Shown here: in pieces, positions 1 to 7,509 of the stretch
How positions within the stretch are numbered: position 1 is the stretch's first letter
Layout: each line of letters opens with the position of its first letter
Assembly (NCBI GenBank): GCA_945901405.1
Contig: CAMDLH010000033.1
Location: forward strand, 1 to 43,096
From: Bordetella parapertussis
GTDB taxonomy: Bacteria > Pseudomonadota > Gammaproteobacteria > Burkholderiales > SG8-41
Direction of reading: 5' to 3'
DNA length: 43,096 nt
Position numbers and translations under genes: made by a program
The notes under the pieces: generated by a model
Databases searched by the model: none
What the model was told of the DNA's origin: nothing
The model's input: the letters and a program-made list of their open reading frames with translations, nothing else

Positions 1-197
1 GGATCGATGAGTTGTTTGAACAGCACAGTGAGCGGCAATACACGCGCGAATTGCTGTTTTCCACAACGGTGGATCTGATGTCGGTGGTGGCCGTCGGTAT
101 GCAACCGTCGCTGCATGCGGCTGTGAAGGCCGCCAAGGACCTGCCGGTAAGCGCCTTGTTTGCGGCACCGGCGTCGTTGAGGGGGAACAATGCCTGA
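1..197 (+). pseudogene. IS4-family transposase remnant (partial)
   Basis: The reading frame is open at the left edge and stops at 197. Its first 48 or so residues (LFEQHSERQYTRELLFST, then VDLMSVV and QPSLHAA) resemble the N-terminal part of IS4-type transposases, which normally run to about 400 residues. After roughly position 150 the resemblance ends and the frame soon stops, so this is a truncated remnant with no DDE catalytic part. The sequence beyond the junction belongs to a minus-strand reading frame. The family assignment is from remembered similarity of this N-terminal block. Whether more of the element lies to the left of the window cannot be seen. Confidence 0.5.
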
Positions 198-337
198 TGC
201 ACTGCGGATACTTCGGCGCGGCCATCGGATTGAAGTATCGGAATCACCTTGAGCAACGCCTCGCGCGGCGCGGCGTTCAGATGGCCTTGCAGACGGTCTA
301 CGGCGAGTTGCACAAAGTAAGGTTTCATTGCCGGCAT
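1..337 (-). pseudogene. 5' part of unknown gene, interrupted by the IS remnant
   Basis: A minus-strand frame starts at ATG 337 with a good ribosome binding site (GGAGG five bases upstream) and begins MPAMKPYFVQLAVDRLQG, followed by a helical-looking stretch ending near NDAGAANKALTG. It stays open to the left edge (112 codons). From about position 150 leftwards it is the antisense of the transposase remnant, so only the first 60 or so codons are likely to be original. I do not recognise the family. It looks like a gene broken by insertion sequence debris. A short intact gene that happens to cross the remnant is less likely. Confidence 0.4.
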
Positions 338-449
338 CGCAACCTCCGCTATTGATGTTGATTCGTGAGGCCAATTTCAGCGGCTGCCCGAACAAATGCA
401 AGTCCGTTATGTCGTAATAATGACTTATTAATAAATTTAGTTTATTTTT

Positions 450-471
450 ATGTTAAAAAACAAATACTTGT
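450..471. repeat. AT-rich gene-boundary motif, copy 1
   Basis: ATG followed by TTAAAAAACAAATACTTGT. Read on the plus strand it encodes the seven-residue open frame MLKNKYL followed by TAA, nearly the same as the first residues (MLFKNKYL) of the receptor gene starting at 10529. It sits in the most AT-rich stretch of the window (about 410-510), between the partial gene ending at 337 and higB. It is the only copy not directly abutting an intact gene. Confidence 0.6.
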
Positions 472-548
472 AAAATTAAAAATCCAAGCAAGTCAAATGT
501 AAAAATGTGGCTTCGATGGCATTTCCCCACTCCACACGCAGCACTACC

Positions 549-577
549 TTGCGAACCGAAACGCTACGCTATACACT
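549..577 (+). promoter_or_regulatory. Candidate higBA promoter
   Basis: TTGCGA (549-554) and TACACT (572-577) are separated by 17 bases, and the higB GTG start follows six bases after the -10-like box. That would leave almost no leader. The match is modest and based on pattern only. Confidence 0.25.
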
Positions 578-583
578 TCGATT

Positions 584-862
584 GTGATTAAATCTTTCCG
601 GCACAAGGGCTTACAGGCATTCTTTGAGACCGGCAGCAAGGCGGGCATACAGCCACACCATGCGTCGAAACTGTCGCGGCAACTATCGCGGCTCGATGAA
701 TCAAAGTCCGCAGGCGATATGAACGTGCCCGGATGGGGTTTGCACGCGCTGGCTGGCGATATGGCGGGGCATTACTCGATCATCGTCAACGGCAATTGGC
801 GCATGACTTTCAAGTTTGAAATTGAAAATGCCGTGCTGGTCGATTATCTGGATTACCACTAA
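584..862 (+). CDS. higB: HigB-type toxin (RelE superfamily mRNA interferase)
   Basis: This 92-residue protein has the full-length HigB pattern: SFRHKGLQAFFETGSKAGIQ at the N-terminus, the WGLHALAGDMAGHYSI block, NGNWRMTFKFE and a terminal LVDYLDYH. Proteins of this family cut mRNA, often on the ribosome, and are held inactive by HigA. The start is GTG at 584. No other in-frame start keeps the conserved IKSFRHKG opening. The antitoxin gene follows after 11 bases, giving the toxin-first order typical of higBA. No truncation or unusual residue was seen. The pair is probably autoregulated by HigA. Confidence 0.9.
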   Translation: MIKSFRHKGLQAFFETGSKAGIQPHHASKLSRQLSRLDESKSAGDMNVPGWGLHALAGDMAGHYSIIVNGNWRMTFKFEIENAVLVDYLDYH

Positions 863-873
863 GGAACACGAAT

Positions 874-1185
874 ATGTCGCGCATGCACAACCCGCCTCAT
901 CCTGGCGAAACCCTGCGGGAAGACATCCTGCCCGCGTTAAACCTTAACGTCACGCAAGTGGCTGCTCAACTCAATGTGACGCGCGCGGCTTTGTCGCGCG
1001 TGCTCAACGGTCGCGCTGCAATCTCGCCAGAAATGGCGTTGCGGCTTGAAGGCTGGCTGGGCGTGGAAAACGGCGGACGCGCGGATGTGTGGATCGCGCA
1101 ACAGGCCGCCTATGATTTGTGGAAGGCGCGCCAAGCGGGCGCGCCCAAGGTCAAGCGCGCGATGATCGTGCGGGATACGGTTTAG
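874..1185 (+). CDS. higA: HigA-type antitoxin (XRE helix-turn-helix)
   Basis: This 103-residue protein opens MSRMHNPPHPGETLREDILP, the usual HigA start, followed by an XRE-type helix-turn-helix at about residues 26-60 (TQVAAQLNVTRAALSRVLNG) and the conserved ISPEMALRLEGWLG and QQAAYDLWKAR segments. It should bind HigB and repress the operon. AAGGAA lies upstream of the ATG. Its C-terminal tail (about residues 90-103, rich in Lys and Arg) is a little longer than in many homologues. It lies directly downstream of higB and is very likely co-transcribed with it. Confidence 0.9.
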   Translation: MSRMHNPPHPGETLREDILPALNLNVTQVAAQLNVTRAALSRVLNGRAAISPEMALRLEGWLGVENGGRADVWIAQQAAYDLWKARQAGAPKVKRAMIVRDTV

Positions 1186-1190
1186 AATTC

Positions 1191-1223
1191 GTAGGGCGCA
1201 ATCGAAGCGCAGCGCATTGCGCC
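1191..1223. repeat. Short palindrome after higA
   Basis: GGCGCAAT (1195-1202) and ATTGCGCC (1216-1223) form 8-bp arms around a 13-base loop, preceded by GTAG. It resembles the GTAGGATGG-type repeats near 31.8 and 38.1 kb in its GTAGG start and AGCGCAGCG loop, but the arms differ. It could form a hairpin at the end of the higBA transcript. No U-run follows, so it is not called a terminator. The rest of the gap to 1379 holds nothing recognisable. Confidence 0.4.
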
Positions 1224-1378
1224 GCGCGATGGTTCCCCCGAGCGTTGACCGCCGTTAAACCACAAATTCCCGCACGCCGTTGTTTCAGACACGCCGTTGG
1301 TTGAACACCGGACGCGCGAAGTTCATAAATCGCTCAGCGCAATGCCTTCGGCGATTTTGCCCTACACGGCCCCAACAC

Positions 1379-2350
1379 CTACTCGCCCCTGATCCCGATG
1401 CTGCGGATCACCGCGCCCCACTTTTCAAAATCGTTCTTGATGTAAGCGGCGAGTTCAGCGGGTGTGCCGCCGACCGGCTCGGCGCCTTCGAGCGCGAATC
1501 GTTTTTTGATATCGTCGCCACGCAGCAGGCGTTCGAGCTCTGTGTTAAGCCGCGTGACAATTGGCGCGGGCATGCCCGCCGGGCCTGACACCGCCCACCA
1601 TTGATTTGATTCAAAACCGGGCAACGCGGCTTCTGCGACTGTCGGCAACTCGCGTGCAATCTCAAGACGTTTCAAGCTGGTGATCGCCAGCGCTTTCAGT
1701 TTGCCGGCGCGCACCTGGCCTGAAATGCTTGGATACGCGGCGAACAACATCGTCACATTGCCCGACACGGTGTCGATCACGGCGGGCGCCGCGCGCTTGT
1801 ATGGCACGTGCAGCATTTTGATGCCGGCGCGCTGCGCGAACATTTCCGCCGTGACGTGAATAATGGTGCCGACACCGCTCGATGCAAAACTCAGCGCGCC
1901 GGGTTTCGCCTTGCCCATCGCGATCAGTTCCTTGACGCTTTTCACCGGCAGCGACGGATGCACCACCAGCACTTCGGGCGCGAAGCCGACCATGATCACC
2001 GGCGTGAAACTCGTCAGCGGATCGTACTTCACCTTGTTGATGTGCGGATTGATCGACATCGGACTGGTGGATGAAAACAGCAGCGCATAGCCATCGGGCG
2101 CGGCACGCGCGATGTTTTCCGTACCGATGGCGCCACCCGCGCCGCCGCGATTATCAACAACGAATTGCACGCTGAATGCATCGCCGAGTTTTTGCGTGAC
2201 GTGGCGCGCGATGATGTCGATGCCGCCGCCGGGCGGAAACGGCACCACCATGCGCACCGGCTTTTCCGGGTAGGCGCGCGGCGCTTGCGCCTGCGCGCCC
2301 GTGCAAGCGGCAAATGTGAGAACGAAGTAAGTAATTGTTTTTATTGACAT
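1379..2350 (-). CDS. Bug/TctC-family periplasmic solute receptor
   Basis: This 323-residue protein has a signal peptide ending near AQAQAPRA and then the hallmark opening YPEKPVRMVVPFPPGGGIDI. The mid-protein blocks NRGGAGGAIG, APDGYALL, YDPLTSFTPV and LHVPYKRAAPAV are also typical. Members bind carboxylic acids and related solutes in the periplasm and hand them to tripartite tricarboxylate (TctAB) permeases. No permease genes are in the window, and the ligand cannot be read from sequence. The first codons (MSIKTITYF) are made by the AT-rich boundary motif, and no Shine-Dalgarno sequence precedes the ATG. The gene lies 32 bases after a short-chain dehydrogenase and is probably co-transcribed with it. 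Confidence 0.9.
   Translation of the reverse strand: MSIKTITYFVLTFAACTGAQAQAPRAYPEKPVRMVVPFPPGGGIDIIARHVTQKLGDAFSVQFVVDNRGGAGGAIGTENIARAAPDGYALLFSSTSPMSINPHINKVKYDPLTSFTPVIMVGFAPEVLVVHPSLPVKSVKELIAMGKAKPGALSFASSGVGTIIHVTAEMFAQRAGIKMLHVPYKRAAPAVIDTVSGNVTMLFAAYPSISGQVRAGKLKALAITSLKRLEIARELPTVAEAALPGFESNQWWAVSGPAGMPAPIVTRLNTELERLLRGDDIKKRFALEGAEPVGGTPAELAAYIKNDFEKWGAVIRSIGIRGE
2328..2350. repeat. AT-rich gene-boundary motif, copy 2
   Basis: On the minus strand: ATGTCAATAAAAACAATTAC then TTA. This copy supplies the start codon and first eight codons of the receptor gene. Its first 16 bases (ATGTCAATAAAAACAA) recur exactly at 36818-36833. Confidence 0.7.
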
Positions 2351-2382
2351 TTTTAGTTATCGCACTACGTGCAACTGCCTGG

Positions 2383-3153
2383 TCATACGATCAGATTCCC
2401 CGCACTGACATTCATGTTGATGCCGGTGATGTAGCGCGCCGCACCCGAGGCGAGAAACAGCACCGCCTCGGCGGTGTCTTCCGGCTCGACCAGGCTGCGC
2501 ATCGGATTTTGCATTTTGATTTTTTCGATGCTCGCGGCGTCGCGCACCTTGCGCACGCGCGGCGTCAGCGTGGTGCCCGGCGTCACCGTGTTAACCGTGA
2601 TGCCGTATTCACCAAGATCGCGCGCCAGCAGTTTGCCAAAGCCGATCAAGCCGGCCTTCGCCGCGCCGTAGGGCAGATACGACGGCGCGTGCGTGCGCGG
2701 CCCCACTCCCGCGCCCGAGGCGATGCTGATGATGCGGCCCTTGCGTTTTTCCATCATGATTTTCGCCACTGCCTTGGTGCACAGGAAAGCCGACTTGAGA
2801 TTGAGCGTGATGACGCGATCCCATTCTTCCTCGGCGATTTCGGTGATCGGCGCGAACTGCGTGAACCCGCCCGCCGCGTTCACCAGAATATCCACCGTGC
2901 CCCAGCGCCCGACCACGGCGTTCACCATCTTCGTTACTTCATCCGCGCGTGTTACATCGGTTGGCAACACCACCGCCGCGCCGCCCGCGGCTTCGATCTC
3001 GCCGCACACGCGCGAGGCTTCCGCGTTGTTGATATCAACCAGCGCGACGTTCGCGCCCTCGCTCGCGAATTTTTTTGCGATGGCCTCGCCCAAGCCCTGA
3101 CCAGCAGCGGTCACTATCGCCGTCGATCCGAAAAGTTTTCCCGCGTTTTCCAT
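2383..3153 (-). CDS. Short-chain dehydrogenase/reductase (SDR)
   Basis: This is a 256-residue classical SDR. The cofactor loop TAAGQGLG is at residues 15-22, an acidic D40 ends strand 2 (suggesting NAD over NADP), NAAG is at 92-95, Ser146 lies in SIASGAG and the Tyr162/Lys166 pair in YGAAK, so the catalytic set is intact. It should oxidise or reduce a secondary alcohol/ketone, but the substrate is unknown. The start at 3153 is chosen because AGGAG stands seven bases upstream. An in-frame start at 3213 would add 20 residues with no SDR similarity. A Bug receptor gene follows, and a cupin gene diverges upstream, sharing a 112-bp control region. Confidence 0.88.
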   Translation of the reverse strand: MENAGKLFGSTAIVTAAGQGLGEAIAKKFASEGANVALVDINNAEASRVCGEIEAAGGAAVVLPTDVTRADEVTKMVNAVVGRWGTVDILVNAAGGFTQFAPITEIAEEEWDRVITLNLKSAFLCTKAVAKIMMEKRKGRIISIASGAGVGPRTHAPSYLPYGAAKAGLIGFGKLLARDLGEYGITVNTVTPGTTLTPRVRKVRDAASIEKIKMQNPMRSLVEPEDTAEAVLFLASGAARYITGINMNVSAGNLIV

Positions 3154-3265
3154 GTGTGCTCTCCTGAATTTGCCGCGCAGATCGTAGCCCGGCGACTGTT
3201 GACTGTCGAGCATCGACGCGCCATATTGACGGCAAGTTTATTCAACCGTTGAAAAGGAACATCAG

Positions 3266-3727
3266 ATGGAAATCGAATCAACGCTGCTGGTGCTGGGCGA
3301 ATCCGAAGTCAAGGCGGTGCCCGGCGTCACCCAGGGGCAGACGTTAAAGGCGCTCATCGGCAGCGGCAAGTATCCGGCCGACCGCCTGCGCGTGGCGCTC
3401 GCCAATTACGAACCCGGCACGGTCGAACAACTGCACTGGCATCCGATCGAAGCGTGTTACTTCGTGGTGTCGGGCCACGCCGTCGTGCGCGACATCAACG
3501 GCAAGGAGTATCAGGCCGGCGCCGGCTCCATCATCTATTGCCCGCCGGGCATCGCCGGCGCGCACGAGTGGGAAGTGAAGGAAAAAATGCAGTTGCTCAG
3601 CATTCGCGCCTCGACCGAATCGAACAAGAAGATGCAGTTCACCGTGGACAAAAAAACCAAGCGCTCCTACATCGATCTCGAAGACCTCGCGAAGCGCGAC
3701 GCAATCAGTTTCAAATCGCACTACTGA
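3266..3727 (+). CDS. Small cupin-domain protein
   Basis: This is a single-domain cupin of 153 residues. Motif 1 is GTVEQLHWHPIEACYFVVSG (51-70) with His57, His59 and Glu62. Motif 2 is GAGSIIYCPPGIAGAHEWEV with His100. These residues would hold one metal ion. Glu62 stands one position earlier than the usual H-x-H-x3-4-E spacing, so the metal site may be atypical. It is the only plus-strand gene in this catabolic block, diverges from the SDR at 3153 and converges on the receptor ending at 3742. AAGGAAC precedes the ATG. Such proteins are often dioxygenases, isomerases or sensors. I cannot say which. Confidence 0.8.
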   Translation: MEIESTLLVLGESEVKAVPGVTQGQTLKALIGSGKYPADRLRVALANYEPGTVEQLHWHPIEACYFVVSGHAVVRDINGKEYQAGAGSIIYCPPGIAGAHEWEVKEKMQLLSIRASTESNKKMQFTVDKKTKRSYIDLEDLAKRDAISFKSHY

Positions 3728-3741
3728 GCGAGGCGGCGCGC

Positions 3742-4737
3742 CTACTGCGTACGTTCCAGCCCGGCGGCCTTGATCACCTTCGACCACTTCGCCGCTTCGG
3801 CCTTGATGAACGCGGCGAACTGCTCGGGCGAACTGGCCACCGGTTCCGCGCCTTGCTGTATCAGGTTCTCGCGCGTCTCCGGCACCAGCAACTGGCGCGC
3901 GACTTCCTGTTGCATCTTGTTGATGATCTCCGGCGGCGTGCCCGTGGGCGCGAGAATGCCGCTCCAGCCCGACATGATCAAATCCTTGTAGCCGAGTTCT
4001 CCCATGCTGGGAGCAGTGGGAAACGCGATCGAGCGTTTTTCGCCCAGCGTCGCGAGCAGCCGCAATTTGCCGGCGCGCACATAAGGCGCCGAGCCTTGCA
4101 TCGGCGTCAACATCACCGCGATCTCGCCGCTCATCAACGCCACCACCGATGGCGTCTCGCCCTTGAACGGCACATGCACCATCTTGATTCCGCTCTGAAT
4201 CGACAACAACTCGGCCGCAAGATGCGTCATGTTGCCAATGCCGAACGAGCCGTGCAGCATCTGCCCCTGATGCTGCCTCGCCAGCGCGATGAATTCCTTC
4301 ACCGAGCGCACCGGCAGCGATGCATTCACCACCATGCCGAAGGTGTTGGTCGCGGTCTGTATCACCGCCGTGAAATCGCGAAACGTGTCGTACGGCAGGC
4401 TCTTGTAGATGAACGGATTCATGGTGAGTGAACTGGGCACGCCGAACACCATGGTGTAGCCATCGGGCTTGGATTTCGCCGCCAGTTCAAGGCCGATGAT
4501 GCCGTTGGCGCCGGCACGGTTATCGACCACCACCTGCTGCGAAAACGTCTCGCTCAACTTTTGCGAAATCGTGCGCGCCATCAGATCAACGCCGGAGCCG
4601 GCCGCCTGCGGCACGATCATGCGCACCGGGCGGTTGGGGTAATCCTGCGCGGTGCGGGTTTGCGCGTTGACGTTTGCACTCACAACGAGTGCGCCGCCAA
4701 GCAACAAAACACGGCCATTGCAATTTTTCAAGGACAT
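3742..4737 (-). CDS. Bug/TctC-family receptor, coupled to the upstream racemase-like gene
   Basis: 331 residues with the signal peptide SLKNCNGRVLLLGGALVVSANVNA (split here as SLKNCNGRVLLL and GGALVVSANVNA), then DYPNRPVRMIVPQAAGSGVD. The glycine-rich ligand loop reads PQAAGSG rather than PFPPGGG. The start at 4737 is preferred because GGAGG lies seven bases before it. The longer in-frame start at 4752 would overlap that ribosome binding site. The first ten bases overlap the end of the racemase-like gene, so the two are probably translated together. That pairing suggests the receptor's ligand, or a product of it, is the enzyme's substrate. Confidence 0.88.
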   Translation of the reverse strand: MSLKNCNGRVLLLGGALVVSANVNAQTRTAQDYPNRPVRMIVPQAAGSGVDLMARTISQKLSETFSQQVVVDNRAGANGIIGLELAAKSKPDGYTMVFGVPSSLTMNPFIYKSLPYDTFRDFTAVIQTATNTFGMVVNASLPVRSVKEFIALARQHQGQMLHGSFGIGNMTHLAAELLSIQSGIKMVHVPFKGETPSVVALMSGEIAVMLTPMQGSAPYVRAGKLRLLATLGEKRSIAFPTAPSMGELGYKDLIMSGWSGILAPTGTPPEIINKMQQEVARQLLVPETRENLIQQGAEPVASSPEQFAAFIKAEAAKWSKVIKAAGLERTQ

Positions 4738-5513
4738 TTCAATCCTCCGCACAACATTGTTCCCGTTAATGCCGCGGCCCCCACACCGCCACCCAGGTGA
4801 TCCCGCAACAACCGCCCATAACCCTCGATGCTGCCGCCGCGCCCCAGCATGCGCAGCCCCGCCCAGATGCTCACCGCATTGTTGGTCAGCACCGGCTTGC
4901 CAAGATCGCGCTCCAGCCGCTCCACCACGCTGGATGTGGGCCAGTTGCCGCCGGGGATGATCACCGCATCCGCGTTCGGGTGATCCGCGCGCATCGCCAG
5001 TTCGTACGCCGACTCCGCACTGACGTGTCCCAGATCGGTGTTGCGCACCAGCCCCATCACCGCGTTGTTGACCACCTCAACGCCGTTATCGGTCATGAAG
5101 CGCACCACGGTCTTGTTCACGGTCTCGCTCCAGGGTGCTGCGATGGCGATCTTGCGCACACCCAGATGCGCGAGCGCATCCAGAAATGCGGTCGATGCGG
5201 TAGTGGCGGGCTTGCCCGAGGCGTCTTCGATGCGCTTGATGAGCTCGCGGTCGTAACCGCGGCCATTGGCCACCGAGGGCGCGGTGGCCGCGAACACGAT
5301 CACGCCGACTTCCGCGTCGGCGAGTTTGCGGCTTTCGTATTCGAGTTCCTGCACGCAGCGCATCATGTTTTCCGCGTCGATATGCGTGAAGCCAAGACGG
5401 CCCGTGTGCAACGAAACTGCTGGCATCAAAATTTGCGCAAACTCCGGCTCCTGTGTTGAATTGGATGATGGCGTAAGCAGGCCAAAACGATGTGTGCGTG
5501 CGGCTAAGGACAT
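4728..5513 (-). CDS. Arylmalonate decarboxylase / maleate isomerase-like protein without catalytic cysteines
   Basis: 261 residues of the Asp/Glu racemase superfamily, closest to the arylmalonate decarboxylase and maleate cis-trans isomerase branch (FGLLTPSSNST near the N-terminus, ADAEVGVIVFAAT at 66-77, KIAIAAPW at 121-128, DAVIIPGGNWPTSSVVERL at 182-200). Enzymes of this group use one or two cysteines, in ACT-type and SCxxL-type contexts. Here the equivalent positions are alanine (about A76) and glycine (about G188/G189). The only cysteines are at C53 and near the C-terminus (LCGGLKC). The fold should be kept but the usual chemistry cannot operate. It may use another mechanism or act as a binding protein. 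It overlaps the next receptor gene by ten bases. Confidence 0.75.
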   Translation of the reverse strand: MSLAARTHRFGLLTPSSNSTQEPEFAQILMPAVSLHTGRLGFTHIDAENMMRCVQELEYESRKLADAEVGVIVFAATAPSVANGRGYDRELIKRIEDASGKPATTASTAFLDALAHLGVRKIAIAAPWSETVNKTVVRFMTDNGVEVVNNAVMGLVRNTDLGHVSAESAYELAMRADHPNADAVIIPGGNWPTSSVVERLERDLGKPVLTNNAVSIWAGLRMLGRGGSIEGYGRLLRDHLGGGVGAAALTGTMLCGGLKCP

Positions 5514-5634
5514 GTCAATTCCCGGCGATAAATGATCGTGATCCCGTGGCCAACCGCGCCACGAGCAGGCGATGCCGATTTTACGGCAACTCCACGCGAC
5601 GCACGCCAGCCGCGTGTTTTCAGGCGCGCGGGGG

Positions 5635-5661
5635 TTCTCCGCGCCTTTGCGCCTCCGCGGT
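5635..5661. repeat. Dispersed spacer repeat, copy A
   Basis: The minus strand begins ACCGCGGAGGCGC, exactly the start of the copy at 43046-43071, and continues with the same GGCGCGGAGA style. It lies in the 217-base gap between the SDR ending at 5731 and the gene starting at 5513. Nothing else is recognisable in that gap. Confidence 0.45.
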
Positions 5662-5730
5662 AAGGATGTTTTTTACTGTCGAAGCTGAATGGTTACGACA
5701 TTTCCATCGGGCCAAACACGAGCCGCCACT

Positions 5731-6477
5731 TCAGCTATTCATGAAAAGGCCGCCGTTCACATGCAGCGTTTGCCCGGTGATGTAGCGTCCATCATTGCCG
5801 CACAGCAGCCGTATCATCGCGGCGACTTCCGATACCTCGGCCATGCGCCCCATCGGAATTTTTTTCAGATCCATGCTGAACGGCGTGTCGCGCGTCGTGT
5901 TCGCCGGGCCGGGTGCTACGTAATTGACATTGATGTTGTGCGCGGAAAACTCGGCCGCCAGCGCGCGCGTGAGGCCCGCGAGACCCGCCTTGGCCGCCGA
6001 AGTCGCCGCGCGCCCGGCAAACGGCACATGCCCGAACAAGCCGCCCATGTTGATGACACTGCCGCCGCCCGCGCGTATCAAATGCGGCAGACACGCCTGC
6101 GTGCAATGAAACGCGCCGTCGAGCGTAACGTCGATGGTGTGCCGCCAGTCGGCATAAGCGAGTTGCTGAAACGGCGCCACCGCATGCGTGACCGCGTTGT
6201 TGATGAGCACGTCGATACGGCCGAATTGATCGACAGCCGCCTGCACCATGCGTTCAACCGCCGCCGCATCGGTGACATCGGCCACGTGCGCCACGGCCTT
6301 GCCACCAGTGGCATTGGCAGCGGTAACGGTTTCATCAAGCTCCTTGCGCGCGGTGCGCGAATTCACCATCACCGACGCGCCCGCGCGCGCGAACATGCAC
6401 GCCAGCTCGCGCCCGATATTGCGCGCGCCGCCGGTGATCAAAACCACTTTGCCAGAAAATTCAGAACTGTTGCCCAT
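5731..6477 (-). CDS. SDR-fold protein with a degenerate active site
   Basis: 248 residues with a good SDR frame: cofactor loop TGGARNIG (15-22), NNAVTH (93-98, in place of NNAG), and the C-terminal GRYITGQTLHVNGGLFM (shown from the conserved G-Y-I-T-G). The catalytic tetrad is mostly lost. The usual Asn lies in VTLDGAF as Thr118, the serine position reads NMGG (143-146), and the YxxxK motif reads T159-S-A-A-K163. Only the lysine remains. The nucleotides support Thr (ACT). It may bind NAD(P) without classical hydride transfer, or use different residues. GGGG lies ten bases before the ATG. It follows a receptor gene and precedes the racemase-like gene. Confidence 0.8.
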   Translation of the reverse strand: MGNSSEFSGKVVLITGGARNIGRELACMFARAGASVMVNSRTARKELDETVTAANATGGKAVAHVADVTDAAAVERMVQAAVDQFGRIDVLINNAVTHAVAPFQQLAYADWRHTIDVTLDGAFHCTQACLPHLIRAGGGSVINMGGLFGHVPFAGRAATSAAKAGLAGLTRALAAEFSAHNINVNYVAPGPANTTRDTPFSMDLKKIPMGRMAEVSEVAAMIRLLCGNDGRYITGQTLHVNGGLFMNS

Positions 6478-6515
6478 CTATGCAAGCCCCTTTTGCCACA
6501 ATCAATCGAACATAT

Positions 6516-6535
6516 GTAACTAATTGTTTTTAAAC
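6516..6535. repeat. AT-rich gene-boundary motif, copy 3
   Basis: GTAACTAATTGTTTTTAAAC on the plus strand, in the 63-base gap between the receptor gene ending at 6541 and the SDR gene starting at 6477. One base differs in the core (TAG for TAC on the other strand). Confidence 0.6.
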
Positions 6536-6540
6536 GATAT

Positions 6541-7509
6541 TTACTGAGGCACGATTTTCGCTGCCGCCACCACCTTGCGCCACCGCGCAATGGCCTGGCG
6601 CACGTATTCGCTGTATTGCTCCGGCGTGCTGGACATGGGGTCGAGGCCAAGCATGGCGTAACGCTCCTTCAAGTCCGCGCTTTGCGCCGCCTTCGCGACA
6701 CCCGACGAGAGTTTGTTGAGTATCTCGCGCGGCGTGCCCGCGGGCGCCACCAGGCCGTACTTCGCATCGACTTCAAAATCGGCGTAACCCAGTTCGTTGA
6801 ACGTCGGCACGTCCGGCAATCCGCGCGCGCGTTTGGGGCTTGCCGTGCCGAGCGCGCGCAGCTTGCCGGCCTTCACCTGCGGGATCGCCGGCGGCACGGA
6901 AATAAACATCACATCGACATGGCCGCCGATCACATCGGCCATCGCCAGCGACGCGCCCTTGTACGGCACGTGCAGCATTTCTATGCCGGAGGCGAGCTTC
7001 AACATCTCCGCGCCCAGATGCAGCGTGCCCCCATTGCCCGACGAGGCGTAGGTCATCGGTGCATTGCGACCCTGACGTGATTTTGCGATTGCGATGAATT
7101 CCTTGACGGTTTTCGCTGGCACCACCGGGTTCACCATGAAGGCAATATCGCTGCTGGCAGTCAGACTAACCGGCGCGAAATCCTTGAGTGTGTCGAATGG
7201 CAGCCTGGCATAGGTCACCGGGTTCATCGAGAAACCCGAAGTCGTCGCCAGCAGCGTGTAACCATCGGGCGGCGACTTGCCGACAATCTCCGTCGCGATC
7301 ACGCCGTTGGCGCCGGCGCGATAGTCGATCACCATCGGCTGGCCGTAAAACTCATGCAGCTTCTGCGCCACTGGCCGCACCACCAGATCTGCAGGGCCGC
7401 CCGGCGCAAATCCGACGATGACGCGCACTGGCTTCGCCGGGTAATCCTGCGCCCCTGCGGCGGCGCATGCGCACAACGCGGCCGCCACGAGCGCCGCGGC
7501 GGCGCGCAT
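6541..7509 (-). CDS. Bug/TctC-family receptor, coupled to the hydratase gene
   Basis: 322 residues starting MRAAAALVAAALCACAAAGA, a clear signal peptide, then QDYPAKPVRVIVGFAPGGPAD. Later blocks are YRAGANGVIATE, PPDGYTLL, LPFDTLKDFAPV and LHVPYKGASLAM. The ATG at 7509 shares a base with the TAA of the upstream hydratase gene (TAATG), a strong sign of translational coupling. A longer in-frame reading to 7731 would lie wholly inside the hydratase gene and is rejected. The arrangement hydratase-receptor-SDR suggests that the ligand feeds a CoA-linked pathway, which is inference. Confidence 0.9.
   Translation of the reverse strand: MRAAAALVAAALCACAAAGAQDYPAKPVRVIVGFAPGGPADLVVRPVAQKLHEFYGQPMVIDYRAGANGVIATEIVGKSPPDGYTLLATTSGFSMNPVTYARLPFDTLKDFAPVSLTASSDIAFMVNPVVPAKTVKEFIAIAKSRQGRNAPMTYASSGNGGTLHLGAEMLKLASGIEMLHVPYKGASLAMADVIGGHVDVMFISVPPAIPQVKAGKLRALGTASPKRARGLPDVPTFNELGYADFEVDAKYGLVAPAGTPREILNKLSSGVAKAAQSADLKERYAMLGLDPMSSTPEQYSEYVRQAIARWRKVVAAAKIVPQ

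Noticed and set aside
2335..3252. 305-codon plus-strand frame opposite the SDR gene
   Set aside because: It is Arg/His-rich text typical of an antisense frame in GC-rich DNA. The minus-strand SDR has motifs, a ribosome binding site and family length.
3454..4431. 325-codon plus-strand frame across the cupin and receptor genes
   Set aside because: Arg/His/Gln-rich composition, overlaps two motif-bearing genes in other frames, and no recognisable domain.
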